The notes under the pieces are model-generated. The model saw nothing but the letters and a program-made list of their open reading frames with translations. It was not told the DNA's origin and did no database searches. 64,000 bases of DNA, from contig JAMLJB010000001.1 of assembly GCA_023953835.1 (NCBI GenBank), positions 3,197,501 through 3,261,500 of the forward strand, in the 5' to 3' direction. Shown here piece after piece: positions 25,401-32,861 of this stretch; the first letter of the stretch is position 1, and each line of letters starts with the position of its first letter. A program made the translations under genes and the position numbers. This stretch comes from Rhizobiaceae bacterium (GTDB taxonomy: Bacteria > Pseudomonadota > Alphaproteobacteria > Rhizobiales > Rhizobiaceae).

Positions 25401-26650
25401 ATCAAAACAACAGCATGACGCGCGACCAGGAACTGCGCGCGCGGGCCCTCAAGGTTGTGCCCGGCGGCATGACGGGCCATCTCAACGCAGCCGCGCTGCC
25501 ATCCGGCTATCCGCAGTTTTTCGAGTCCGGCTCGGGCTGCCGGATACGCGACGTCGACGGGCGCGAGTTCATCGATTTCATGTGCAGTTGGGGTCCTGTC
25601 ATTCTCGGACACCATCATCCCGAGGTCGAGGAAGCCGTGGCGCGGCAGATGGCGCTGGGCGATTGCCTGAACGGTCCCACGGAGCGCTTCGTGGAACTGG
25701 CCGAATTGTTCACCGACAGGGTTGAGCATGCCGACTGGGCGCTTTTCCAGAAGAACGGGACGGATGCCACGACGGTGTGCCTGACAGTCGCGCGCGCAGG
25801 GACCGGCCGCAGGAAGATCCTCGTTGCAAGCGGTGCCTATCACGGCGCCATTCCGTGGTGCTCGCCTTCCCTTGCCGGCGTGACGGCGGAGGATCGCGCC
25901 CATCTCATCTACTTCGCCTACAACGATCTCGACGCGCTGGAGCGCGCGGTAGCGGAAGCGGGCGACGACCTTGCCGGGATCATGGTCTCGGCTTTCCGGC
26001 ACGATGTCGGGTTCGACCAGCAACTGGCGCGGAAGGACTTTGCGCAAAGGGTGCGCGCGATCTGCGACGAGAAGGATGCCGCACTCATCGTCGACGACGT
26101 ACGCGCGGGCCTGCGTGTCGCGAAGGGGTGCAGTTGGGAAACGCTGGGCGTGAACCCGGATCTGAGCGCATGGAGCAAGGCGCTTGCCAATGGCTATGCG
26201 CTGGCGGCGGTCGCCGGCTCCGACCGCTTCAGGCAGGCGGCGACACGCATCTACTCGACCGGTTCGTTCTGGTCGGCGGGCGTCTCGATGGCCGCTTCCA
26301 TTGCGACGCTGAAGGTGTTGGGTTCGGTGGACAGCATCGGCTACCTGCAACGGATCGGCGAAAGGTTCAGGACCGGCATCGCCGCGCAGGCGGCCAGATA
26401 TGGCATCGGGGTCCGCCAGACCGGCCCGGCGCAGATGCCCACGATCCTGTTCGACGATGATGCCGACTACGCCAAGGGCTTCCTTTTCACGGGCGAAGCG
26501 CTGAGGCGCGGCGTCTATCTTCACCCGCGCCACAACATGTTTTTTTCCATGGCGCACCGCGAGGCGGATATCGACGAGGCGCTTGAGGCGACCGACGGCG
26601 CGTTCCGTGTCCTTGCAGAACATCTTGAGCAGAAGCGAAGGGTTGGATAG
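25397..26650 (+). CDS. Class III PLP-dependent aminotransferase (glutamate-1-semialdehyde aminomutase-like)
   Basis: A 417-residue fold-type I PLP enzyme. The HemL-like opening is RARALKVVPGGMTGH. The phosphate-binding region is NGTDATTVCLTVARA, and AYHGAIPW follows. The PLP-lysine is Lys261 in AWSKALANGYALAAVAG. The usual DEVxxGFR motif reads DDVRAGLR here, a conservative but visible change. It is unlikely to be the haem-pathway HemL, which is a core gene and is more conserved. The context suggests transfer or shifting of an amino group released or exposed by the hydantoinase step. The start overlaps hyuB by 4 bp. Confidence 0.88.
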   Translation: MNQNNSMTRDQELRARALKVVPGGMTGHLNAAALPSGYPQFFESGSGCRIRDVDGREFIDFMCSWGPVILGHHHPEVEEAVARQMALGDCLNGPTERFVELAELFTDRVEHADWALFQKNGTDATTVCLTVARAGTGRRKILVASGAYHGAIPWCSPSLAGVTAEDRAHLIYFAYNDLDALERAVAEAGDDLAGIMVSAFRHDVGFDQQLARKDFAQRVRAICDEKDAALIVDDVRAGLRVAKGCSWETLGVNPDLSAWSKALANGYALAAVAGSDRFRQAATRIYSTGSFWSAGVSMAASIATLKVLGSVDSIGYLQRIGERFRTGIAAQAARYGIGVRQTGPAQMPTILFDDDADYAKGFLFTGEALRRGVYLHPRHNMFFSMAHREADIDEALEATDGAFRVLAEHLEQKRRVG

Positions 26651-26783
26651 CAGATAGAACGCAAACTCGGTCTTTTCTTAATTTTTCGCGCCTTGCAGAC
26701 TGACAAGTGCCGGCCCGTGCCGCCATCTGCGCAACAGGCTCAGGTCGAAATCAGGCAGCTCGCGCAAGGCGGGAGGATATAAA

Positions 26784-27521
26784 GTGCTTACAAATAAAGA
26801 GACGTTTGAGGGCGGCGTTCTCACCGGTCGGCTCAACCTCGCCAGCCGCGTCTACCAGCATCTCAGCTACCAGCTCATGTCCGCGCGCCTCAAGCCGGGT
26901 GAGCGGCTGAAGATCAGGGAGTTGTCGCGGTCGCTGGAGGTCAGCGAAACGCCCGTGCGCGAGGCACTCCTGCAGCTGGTGCGCGACGGCGCGCTGGAGA
27001 TGAAGGAAGGCTACTATATCAGAGTCAGGCACCTGTCGCTGGCCGAGTATCTGGAAATCCGCGACATAAGGCAGGAGCTGGAACCGCTCGCCGCCGTCAG
27101 GGCGCTTCCCCATTTGACCAAGGCGGACATCAGCGGTCTCGCGGAGGCGCACAGGAAGCTGGTGAAGGCGGAGAAGGAGCGCGCCTATGACGACGCGCTG
27201 CTGCACAATTACGATTTCCATCTCAGCATCTATCGCCATTCGGGAATGCCACAACTGATCGCGCTGCTCGAAAAGCTGTGGGTGCAGGTCGGGCCGATGC
27301 TCACCTTCCTCTATCCCGATGGCCATCCGACCTATGACGACCGTCACCAGCATCTCAACATCATCGATGCGCTGCGCAAGAAGGACCCCGAGGCGCTCAG
27401 GCACGCCGTGGTTATGGACCTGCTTGAGGGCGGGCGCAAATTCGTCGAATGGCTGGAGCGGCAGGAAGCCGCCCAGGGCATCGCGCAACCGGTGTCCAAA
27501 AAGGCGCCATCCAAGAAATGA
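26784..27521 (+). CDS. GntR-family transcriptional regulator with FCD ligand-binding domain
   Basis: A 245-residue regulator. The N-terminal winged helix spans about residues 15-80 (LKPGERLKIRELSRSLEVSETPVREALLQLV). The C-terminal all-helical FCD domain shows the usual metal/ligand residues in LHNYDFHLSIYRHSG and DRHQHLNIIDAL. Starting codon GTG with an ideal GGGAGGATATAAA leader. It sits inside the rightward operon after a 133-bp gap, so it is probably the locus-specific regulator responding to a carboxylate or sugar-acid intermediate. Candidate operators are the GATATATC repeats in the divergent region. Confidence 0.9.
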   Translation: MLTNKETFEGGVLTGRLNLASRVYQHLSYQLMSARLKPGERLKIRELSRSLEVSETPVREALLQLVRDGALEMKEGYYIRVRHLSLAEYLEIRDIRQELEPLAAVRALPHLTKADISGLAEAHRKLVKAEKERAYDDALLHNYDFHLSIYRHSGMPQLIALLEKLWVQVGPMLTFLYPDGHPTYDDRHQHLNIIDALRKKDPEALRHAVVMDLLEGGRKFVEWLERQEAAQGIAQPVSKKAPSKK

Positions 27522-27561
27522 ACGGACCGAAGGCGGTGCCGTTCCAGAGCGAGGTTTCCAC

Positions 27562-28227
27562 ATGACATCCTGGGGCAAGATTTCGGACGCAACCTGCAAT
27601 GCGGAATTGCTCAACGCATTCCAGAGATGCGGCAGCGCGCTGTTCGTGGGCAATTTGAACAACAGCCATTCCGGCAATATGAGCGTGCGGGACGGCGATG
27701 CGATGTGGATCACCCGCACGCGCAGCATGTGCCACGACATGAACCTCCACGACATCATACGCGCGCCTCTCGACGGAAGCGGCGACAGGTCCCAGCTTTC
27801 GCGCGAATCCGTGGTGCACGAGACGATCTACAACGAGACGGGCTATGAGGCGGTTGTGCACTGCCATCCGCGCGATGCAATCGCCGTGAGCTTCCTGCTG
27901 GACGCGATCTATCCCATGCAGATCGAGGGGCACGGCGCACTGCCCGGCGTCATTCCGGTGCTGGAATTCGAGGTTGCGACCGCATCGAAGGCGTTCGCGG
28001 CCAATGTCGCCGCGGCGATGAAAACCTATCCGGCGGTCATGGTTCGCGGCCATGGGCTTTTCGTCGGAGGAGGCAGCCTCGACCAGGCGACGCATCGTTC
28101 CTTCGTCGTGAACGATTCAGCCTATTTCACGCTGGTTGCCATGGATCGCGGGGCGGACATCAAGGCGCTGCTCGCCAAGCCCTACCTTGTGCGCGGCTAC
28201 GGAGCGGTTGCCAGCGCCGCCAGATGA
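27562..28227 (+). CDS. Class II aldolase/adducin-family protein (second copy)
   Basis: A 221-residue zinc-type class II aldolase with SHSGNMSVRDG near the N-terminus, LSRESVVHETIY (catalytic-acid region), the VVHCHPRDAIAVS metal motif and VMVRGHGLFVGG. It differs clearly from the OtnC-like protein of the leftward operon, so the two are not recent duplicates. Its stop overlaps the FGGY kinase start by 4 bp; this kinase-aldolase pairing is typical of ketose breakdown through a ketose-1-phosphate. It probably cleaves the phosphorylated product of that kinase. The exact sugar is unknown. Confidence 0.87.
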   Translation: MTSWGKISDATCNAELLNAFQRCGSALFVGNLNNSHSGNMSVRDGDAMWITRTRSMCHDMNLHDIIRAPLDGSGDRSQLSRESVVHETIYNETGYEAVVHCHPRDAIAVSFLLDAIYPMQIEGHGALPGVIPVLEFEVATASKAFAANVAAAMKTYPAVMVRGHGLFVGGGSLDQATHRSFVVNDSAYFTLVAMDRGADIKALLAKPYLVRGYGAVASAAR

Positions 28228-29645
28228 CGCAGGCCTGCGTCATCGGCGTGGACATCGGGTCGTCCGCCGTCAAGGCGACGGCCTTCAATGAGGACTGGAT
28301 CGCGACAGGAGAGGGCCGCAGGTCCTACAGCGAGACGCGCGGACCGTGCGGCGAGGTCACACTGTCCGTCCGCGACGTCCTTGCGAAATCGCGCGAGGCC
28401 ATCGGAGAGTGTTTCGAGGCTGCGTCCCGCACCTGCAAGGATGCGCGGTTCGCGCTTTCGATCGCAAGCGTCGGCGAAATACTGGTGCCCGTCGATGCGA
28501 ACGGCCATCCGCTCGCGGACGCGATTCTGAACGGCGACGCGCGGCTTTCGGGCGCACGCCAATGGTGGTCGGAGCGCATCGATCCGGCCTTGCTGCACGA
28601 GACTACCGGCCTGCCGATGCGGGACACATGGGCCGCGAATGTCGTCGGCCACCATCTCCGGGCGGGCCTGCGCCCCGCGCGCTTCCTGACGTTCGAGGAC
28701 ATGATCGTCGCCGCGCTCGGCGTCAGGCCGCAAATGTCGCTTTCGCTCGCTGCCCGCTCGATGATGCTGGAACTGCGCGCGCGGGAGTGGTCGTCGCAGA
28801 TACTCGACGTACTCGGGATCGACGCGGCAAGCTTGCCGCCGGTCTCGCTGCCGGGCAGGGTGCTTGGAACGACCGCACGAGGCAATGAATGGGGCCTGCC
28901 TGCGGGCATCGTCGTGGCAAGCGGCGGCCACGACCAGTTCTGCGCCGCCGTCGGCACGGGCGCGTCGCCTGCAATTCCGATGTGGTCGACAGGAACGGTC
29001 GACAGCTTCGCGACACTGAAAAGCGACGTGTCGCAGGCTTCCGCGCTTCCGCAATACGAGGTAGATGACGGCGTCTATATGCGCACCGTGCCGAACCTTA
29101 ACGGCGGACGGGTGTTGAGCTGGCTTTCAAGGCTGTTGAACACGGACAGGATCGAGCAATTCGTGGATGATTGCGAACGGCCCGAGAGGCTTCTGGTGGT
29201 TCCGACATTCGGGACGACCGGCGCGCCCGACTTCGACCCTGATTCGACAGGCATGGTCGTGGGCCTGACCTATGCCGACAATGCCGCAAGCCTTGCCGCC
29301 GCGGCGGTCGAGGGGATCGTTCTCGAAACGCGGCAGGCGGTCCTTTCCAGCGGCATCGACCTAGCGGGTTGCGAGGCGATCACCGTGGCGGGTGGATCTG
29401 CGCGATCCTCCCGCTGGCTTGGATTGAAGGCGGATGCGTTCGGGCTTCCCGTGCTGCGGCGCAGACATGTCGATGCCGGCATCGTGGGCGCGGCCATGCT
29501 TGCGCGTCGCGCGCTGGACGGCACGCGCGTCGATGTCGAGCATGCAAATCCCCGGCTGGACATGGTTCTTCCGACGAGTGAGGGCATGCAGCGGATGGAT
29601 CGGCAGGCGGCCCGCTATGCCTCGCTAAGGCACAAAAGTCGCTGA
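28224..29645 (+). CDS. FGGY-family carbohydrate kinase
   Basis: A 473-residue sugar kinase with the two actin-like domains: phosphate-1 motif GVDIGSSAVKATAFN at the N-terminus and adenosine/phosphate-2 motifs VAGGSARSSRWLGLKADAFG and VDAGIVGAAMLARRAL at the C-terminus. The family phosphorylates xylulose, ribulose, gluconate, glycerol, erythritol and related compounds; the sequence does not single out one. It is the last gene of the rightward operon, coupled to the class II aldolase. The stop faces the stop of an unrelated membrane-protein gene 19 bp away, with no clear terminator hairpin between them. Confidence 0.88.
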   Translation: MTQACVIGVDIGSSAVKATAFNEDWIATGEGRRSYSETRGPCGEVTLSVRDVLAKSREAIGECFEAASRTCKDARFALSIASVGEILVPVDANGHPLADAILNGDARLSGARQWWSERIDPALLHETTGLPMRDTWAANVVGHHLRAGLRPARFLTFEDMIVAALGVRPQMSLSLAARSMMLELRAREWSSQILDVLGIDAASLPPVSLPGRVLGTTARGNEWGLPAGIVVASGGHDQFCAAVGTGASPAIPMWSTGTVDSFATLKSDVSQASALPQYEVDDGVYMRTVPNLNGGRVLSWLSRLLNTDRIEQFVDDCERPERLLVVPTFGTTGAPDFDPDSTGMVVGLTYADNAASLAAAAVEGIVLETRQAVLSSGIDLAGCEAITVAGGSARSSRWLGLKADAFGLPVLRRRHVDAGIVGAAMLARRALDGTRVDVEHANPRLDMVLPTSEGMQRMDRQAARYASLRHKSR

Positions 29646-29664
29646 CGGCTGAACCGCGTCGGCT

Positions 29665-30861
29665 CTAGTGGGCATTTGTCGGCTTAGGGTCGACTGGCAA
29701 AGGCGCGGCCGGCTCGGTGGCCTCGTCAACCGGCAATTCCCACCCAAGCAGGCCATATGCCTCGTTGCGGACAAGGGGCGTCGCGCCTTCAACCATTTGA
29801 GAGGCGGCTGCCCCGACCAACACCCCTGCGGCAGACAAGAGCCAGGCCCTTGCAACCCTGCTCTTGCTTACACTTATGATGATATCGCGGTTCAACGCGA
29901 CAACGTCTTCGGCATATAGGCCGCCGCCGCCCGGAATCGCCCGCGCATGGCTGACCCGTACCGTGATCTTGTGATTGCCGGGTTGAAGCGCCCGCAAGCG
30001 CCACTGCCATTGGCCGTATCCGAGTGCTGAATCGATCTTTACCGGGTCGTTGCCCAGTGCAATGACCTGAAGCGCCATCGGATCGGCATAGACTTTCGCG
30101 AACATCAAACCGGGTGCCGCCACTTCAGCGGTCTGGGGCGAACGCTTGCTGGATGTGACGTCTGCAAAACGAACGGTACCTATGTGCGTCGGCGAGACGA
30201 TGAGGACGAACATATCCGTCACTTCGCCTTCAGTCATCTTTGTGGGGGGATCGAAATATATCCTTCCCAACGGGTGGTCGGCGACGACGGGTGCGGATTT
30301 GTTTGAGGTTTTCGGCTGAGCGGCAGCGGCCGGGGTGGCCTGCACAGGCTCTGCGGTTTTTTGTGCCGGTGCGGCCATCGGCACGGGTGCGGGCATGGGC
30401 TTTTCAGCTTTGATGGGCTTTTGCGTTACTTCGCGAAGTGCGCGGATATGCTCAACGTGCACCACGACCTGGGATGGGCGTGCGGCTGGAGGCGCGTCGC
30501 GTCGTCGTGCCGTATCGTCACGCTTCGGGCGCAGAAAGGACGGCACTTCGAGGTAGTCGGAATCTTCAATATCCGCATCCGCGAATGGTTCTACGCTTTC
30601 TCTTGTGAAATCGGCTTCCCGTCTTTCGCGCTCGACTTTGACATTGATGCCAGGGCGTTCCTCCCGGATAGGAACGTTCCAGCCGTACCGGTCGGACTCG
30701 TAGGAAACACGACCGGGATTGGTCCATCGGAAATTTGTTTCGATTTCGGGCGGTTCATCCCCTTGCAGAACGGGCTTGCGAACTGTCCGCAGTCGCAGGA
30801 AGAGCCACCCCGAGAAACAGATGGCAGCGCTGGCCAGAAACACCATGGTTAGAGTGTTCAT
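29665..30861 (-). CDS. Unrecognised two-TM membrane protein with Pro-rich linker and a beta-rich domain
   Basis: A 398-residue protein I cannot assign. Residues 1-25 (MNTLTMVFLASAAICFSGWL) form a membrane anchor. Residues 30-130 are charged and low in hydrophobics, and 130-190 are a Pro/Ala-rich linker. A compact domain at about 195-325 alternates hydrophobic strands (GEVTDMFVLIVSP, FAKVYADPMALQVIAL, QWQWRLRALQPGNHKITVRVS) and looks like a beta-sandwich. A second hydrophobic helix, ARAWLLSAAGVLVGAA, precedes a Pro-rich tail. GGAGGGAAC before the ATG supports this start. The W-x-W...G-x-H-x-(I/L) strand pattern recalls beta domains seen in some bacterial conflict/effector proteins, but that is only an impression. 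Confidence 0.7.
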   Translation of the reverse strand: MNTLTMVFLASAAICFSGWLFLRLRTVRKPVLQGDEPPEIETNFRWTNPGRVSYESDRYGWNVPIREERPGINVKVERERREADFTRESVEPFADADIEDSDYLEVPSFLRPKRDDTARRRDAPPAARPSQVVVHVEHIRALREVTQKPIKAEKPMPAPVPMAAPAQKTAEPVQATPAAAAQPKTSNKSAPVVADHPLGRIYFDPPTKMTEGEVTDMFVLIVSPTHIGTVRFADVTSSKRSPQTAEVAAPGLMFAKVYADPMALQVIALGNDPVKIDSALGYGQWQWRLRALQPGNHKITVRVSHARAIPGGGGLYAEDVVALNRDIIISVSKSRVARAWLLSAAGVLVGAAASQMVEGATPLVRNEAYGLLGWELPVDEATEPAAPLPVDPKPTNAH

Positions 30862-31007
30862 GTTCCCTCCGGGCATGTCCGGATAGTAAGGCTGAATCAA
30901 TCCGACGTCACCGCCAACGTTTGAATTAGCGGCCATAAGCCCGTGCACAACCCGGCTCGGCTACAAACCGCTTTCGCCCCAAGAATTTGTAGATACAGGA
31001 GGAAGAA

Positions 31008-31082
31008 TGGTGGGCGATGTAGGGATTGAACCTACGACCCCACCCGTGTGAAGGGTGTGCTCTCCCGCTGAGCTAATCGCCC
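31008..31082 (-). tRNA. tRNA-Val (anticodon CAC)
   Basis: A full 75-nt cloverleaf including encoded CCA. The acceptor arm GGGCGAT pairs with ATCGCCC, the D arm is GCTC/GAGC, and the anticodon stem CACCC/GGGTG encloses loop TTCACAC, giving anticodon CAC. The T arm is GTAGG-TTCAATC-CCTAC. Its 3' end points towards the membrane-protein gene and the catabolic locus. No duplicated 3' segment or integrase was seen, so there is no sign that it is an integration site. Confidence 0.97.
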
Positions 31083-31140
31083 GTCAGGGGCGGCAAGCGC
31101 CCCGGAACGGGCGGCATATAAGGGGTCGCCTTTCGACAAG

Positions 31141-31836
31141 TCAAGGATGCCGGTTATCATTTCCCGCAGCGATCAGCCGGTCCGCGAGTTCCACGGTCAA
31201 TTCCCGGTAGTGCGAGATCACCAGAGACGGCTCAAACGCGCTCACATGGATGTCCGTGTAGCCGAAATCGACGGCGATGACGGGAATGCCCGCCGCCTTC
31301 GCCGTGTCGATGTCCGTACGCGAATCGCCCACCATCAATGCCTGCGACGGATTTCCGTTCGCCATCTCGATCGTTTCCAGCAGGTGGCGCGGGTCCGGCT
31401 TGCAATGCATGAAGGTGTCAACCCCGCAGATGGCCTCGAATCGTTCGCGCAGGCCCAGCCCCTCGATCAGCCTGAGCGCCAGCGCTTCGGTCTTGTTTGT
31501 GCAGATCGCAAGCAAATAGCCCGCTGAACTCAATTGGTCGAGCGTGTCGAGCACCCCGGGAAAGGGCAGGGACTTGCCCGGTATATTGCCCGAATAGTGC
31601 TCCAGAAAAGCGCCATACATACGTTCCAGGGCTTCGGGCGTGAGCGGGCGGTTCTGTGCGCGGTGCGCGCTTTCGATCATTGCCTTGCCCCCGGAGCCCA
31701 GCGCCTGGCGAAAGCCTTCGGCGGCAACCGCGCTCAGCCCGTCGCCCGCAAGGCTATGGTTCAGTGCGTCCAGCAGGTCAGGAGCTGTGTGGATGAGAGT
31801 TCCGTCGAGGTCAAAGACGGCAATCTTGCTTTTCAT
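31141..31836 (-). CDS. gph: HAD-family phosphatase, phosphoglycolate phosphatase-like (Gph)
   Basis: A 231-residue haloacid-dehalogenase-type hydrolase. Motif I is VFDLDGTLIHTAPDLL, motif II is ICTNKTEAL, and motifs III-IV are MVGDSRTDIDTAKAAG with a lysine in HCKPDPRHLL. A helical cap lies between motifs I and II. This pattern fits phosphoglycolate phosphatase, which removes 2-phosphoglycolate, but related HADs act on other small phosphates. The ATG (MKSKIAVF) is taken; a TTG two codons upstream is also in frame. It is 36 bp downstream of bpt and on the same strand. Confidence 0.82.
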   Translation of the reverse strand: MKSKIAVFDLDGTLIHTAPDLLDALNHSLAGDGLSAVAAEGFRQALGSGGKAMIESAHRAQNRPLTPEALERMYGAFLEHYSGNIPGKSLPFPGVLDTLDQLSSAGYLLAICTNKTEALALRLIEGLGLRERFEAICGVDTFMHCKPDPRHLLETIEMANGNPSQALMVGDSRTDIDTAKAAGIPVIAVDFGYTDIHVSAFEPSLVISHYRELTVELADRLIAAGNDNRHP

Positions 31837-31872
31837 GTGCAATCGACTCCGAAGCTGAAGCGTGAAGCTCGT

Positions 31873-32640
31873 TCAATCACGCTCGGCATCGGGCGGGACA
31901 TAGCGCTCCCAGCCTTTCGGTCCCAGATGCTCCTGCGGCAGGAAGCGGACCTTGTATCCCATCTTGCGCGAACCGTTCACCCAATAGCCCAGATAGACAT
32001 GGGGCAGGCCAGCCGCGCGCGCCCGGCTGATATGGTCGAGGATCATGAACGTGCCGAGAGAGCGGTCCTCCATCCCGGAATCATAGAAGGAATAGACCAT
32101 GGACAGGCCGTCGGCCATGCGGTCCGTCAGCGCCACTGCGATCAACTCGCCTTCCCCGCGACCCGTGATGAAGCTGTCCGGGCCGCGTCGGCGGTATTCG
32201 ATCACCTTCGTGTCGACATGCGTGTCCTCGACCATCATCGCATAGTCCAGCACGGTCATGTCCGACATGCCGCCGCGCTTGTGACGCGCGTCCAGATATT
32301 GGCGGAAAAGCGAATATTGCTCGGTCGAGGGTTCGGCGTCATGCATCGCGCCGATCAGGTCCGCGTTGCGGCGCAGGATGCGCTTCATGTTCTTCGTCGG
32401 CGCGAACTCGCTGGTAAGGATGCGAACCGAAACGCAGGCGCGGCAGTTCTCGCACGCCGGTCGGTAGGCGATGTTCTGCGACCGCCTGAAACCGCCCTGC
32501 GTCAGCAAATCGTTCAGTTCGGGGGCCTTTTCGCCGACAAGATGCGTGAAAACCTTCCGCTCGAATTGCCCTTCCACATAAGGGCAGGGCGACGGCGCGG
32601 TCAGAAAAAATTGCGGCGAGTGGATCGGTTGCTGGGTCAT
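31873..32640 (-). CDS. bpt: Aspartate/glutamate leucyltransferase (Bpt, arginyltransferase family)
   Basis: A 255-residue ATE-type aminoacyl-tRNA-protein transferase that adds leucine to N-terminal Asp or Glu, marking proteins for ClpSAP degradation. The N-terminal cysteine region is [12 protein letters not shown], with [15 protein letters not shown]. The C-terminal GNAT-like part ends in [19 protein letters not shown] and [11 protein letters not shown]. The length is normal for bacterial Bpt. It diverges from sthA over 221 bp. Confidence 0.93.
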   Translation of the reverse strand: MTQQPIHSPQFFLTAPSPCPYVEGQFERKVFTHLVGEKAPELNDLLTQGGFRRSQNIAYRPACENCRACVSVRILTSEFAPTKNMKRILRRNADLIGAMHDAEPSTEQYSLFRQYLDARHKRGGMSDMTVLDYAMMVEDTHVDTKVIEYRRRGPDSFITGRGEGELIAVALTDRMADGLSMVYSFYDSGMEDRSLGTFMILDHISRARAAGLPHVYLGYWVNGSRKMGYKVRFLPQEHLGPKGWERYVPPDAERD

Positions 32641-32861
32641 GTGTTTGTCAAACTATAGCGCCAGCCTCGCGAATCGTGAAGCGCCTGAATTCGAAACTTG
32701 CGGATGATGGGCAGAGCTATTCGGCTAAGCAATTCAATATTTCTGCCCGGGTTCATTCAAAATATAATGCACTGCACAACGCGTTCAACCGTTGAAATCC
32801 ATAGTTCCTTGCCGCAATCTGTCTTTATCTTCGCAAGTGCGAAATCCATGAGGGGACAACC

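Noticed and set aside
24884..26650. A 588-codon frame that would extend the aminotransferase into hyuB.
   Set aside because: The extension is an out-of-frame reading of hyuB. The aminotransferase ATG overlaps the hyuB stop by 4 bp and gives the normal family start.
25397..26650. Housekeeping glutamate-1-semialdehyde aminomutase (HemL).
   Set aside because: Alphaproteobacteria normally make aminolevulinate with HemA (5-aminolevulinate synthase), and the gene is embedded and translationally coupled in a catabolic operon.
31008..31082. tRNA-Val as attachment site of a genomic island carrying the catabolic locus.
   Set aside because: No integrase and no copy of the tRNA 3' end were found at the far border near 11460, and codon and GC usage of the enzymes do not differ visibly from the core genes.
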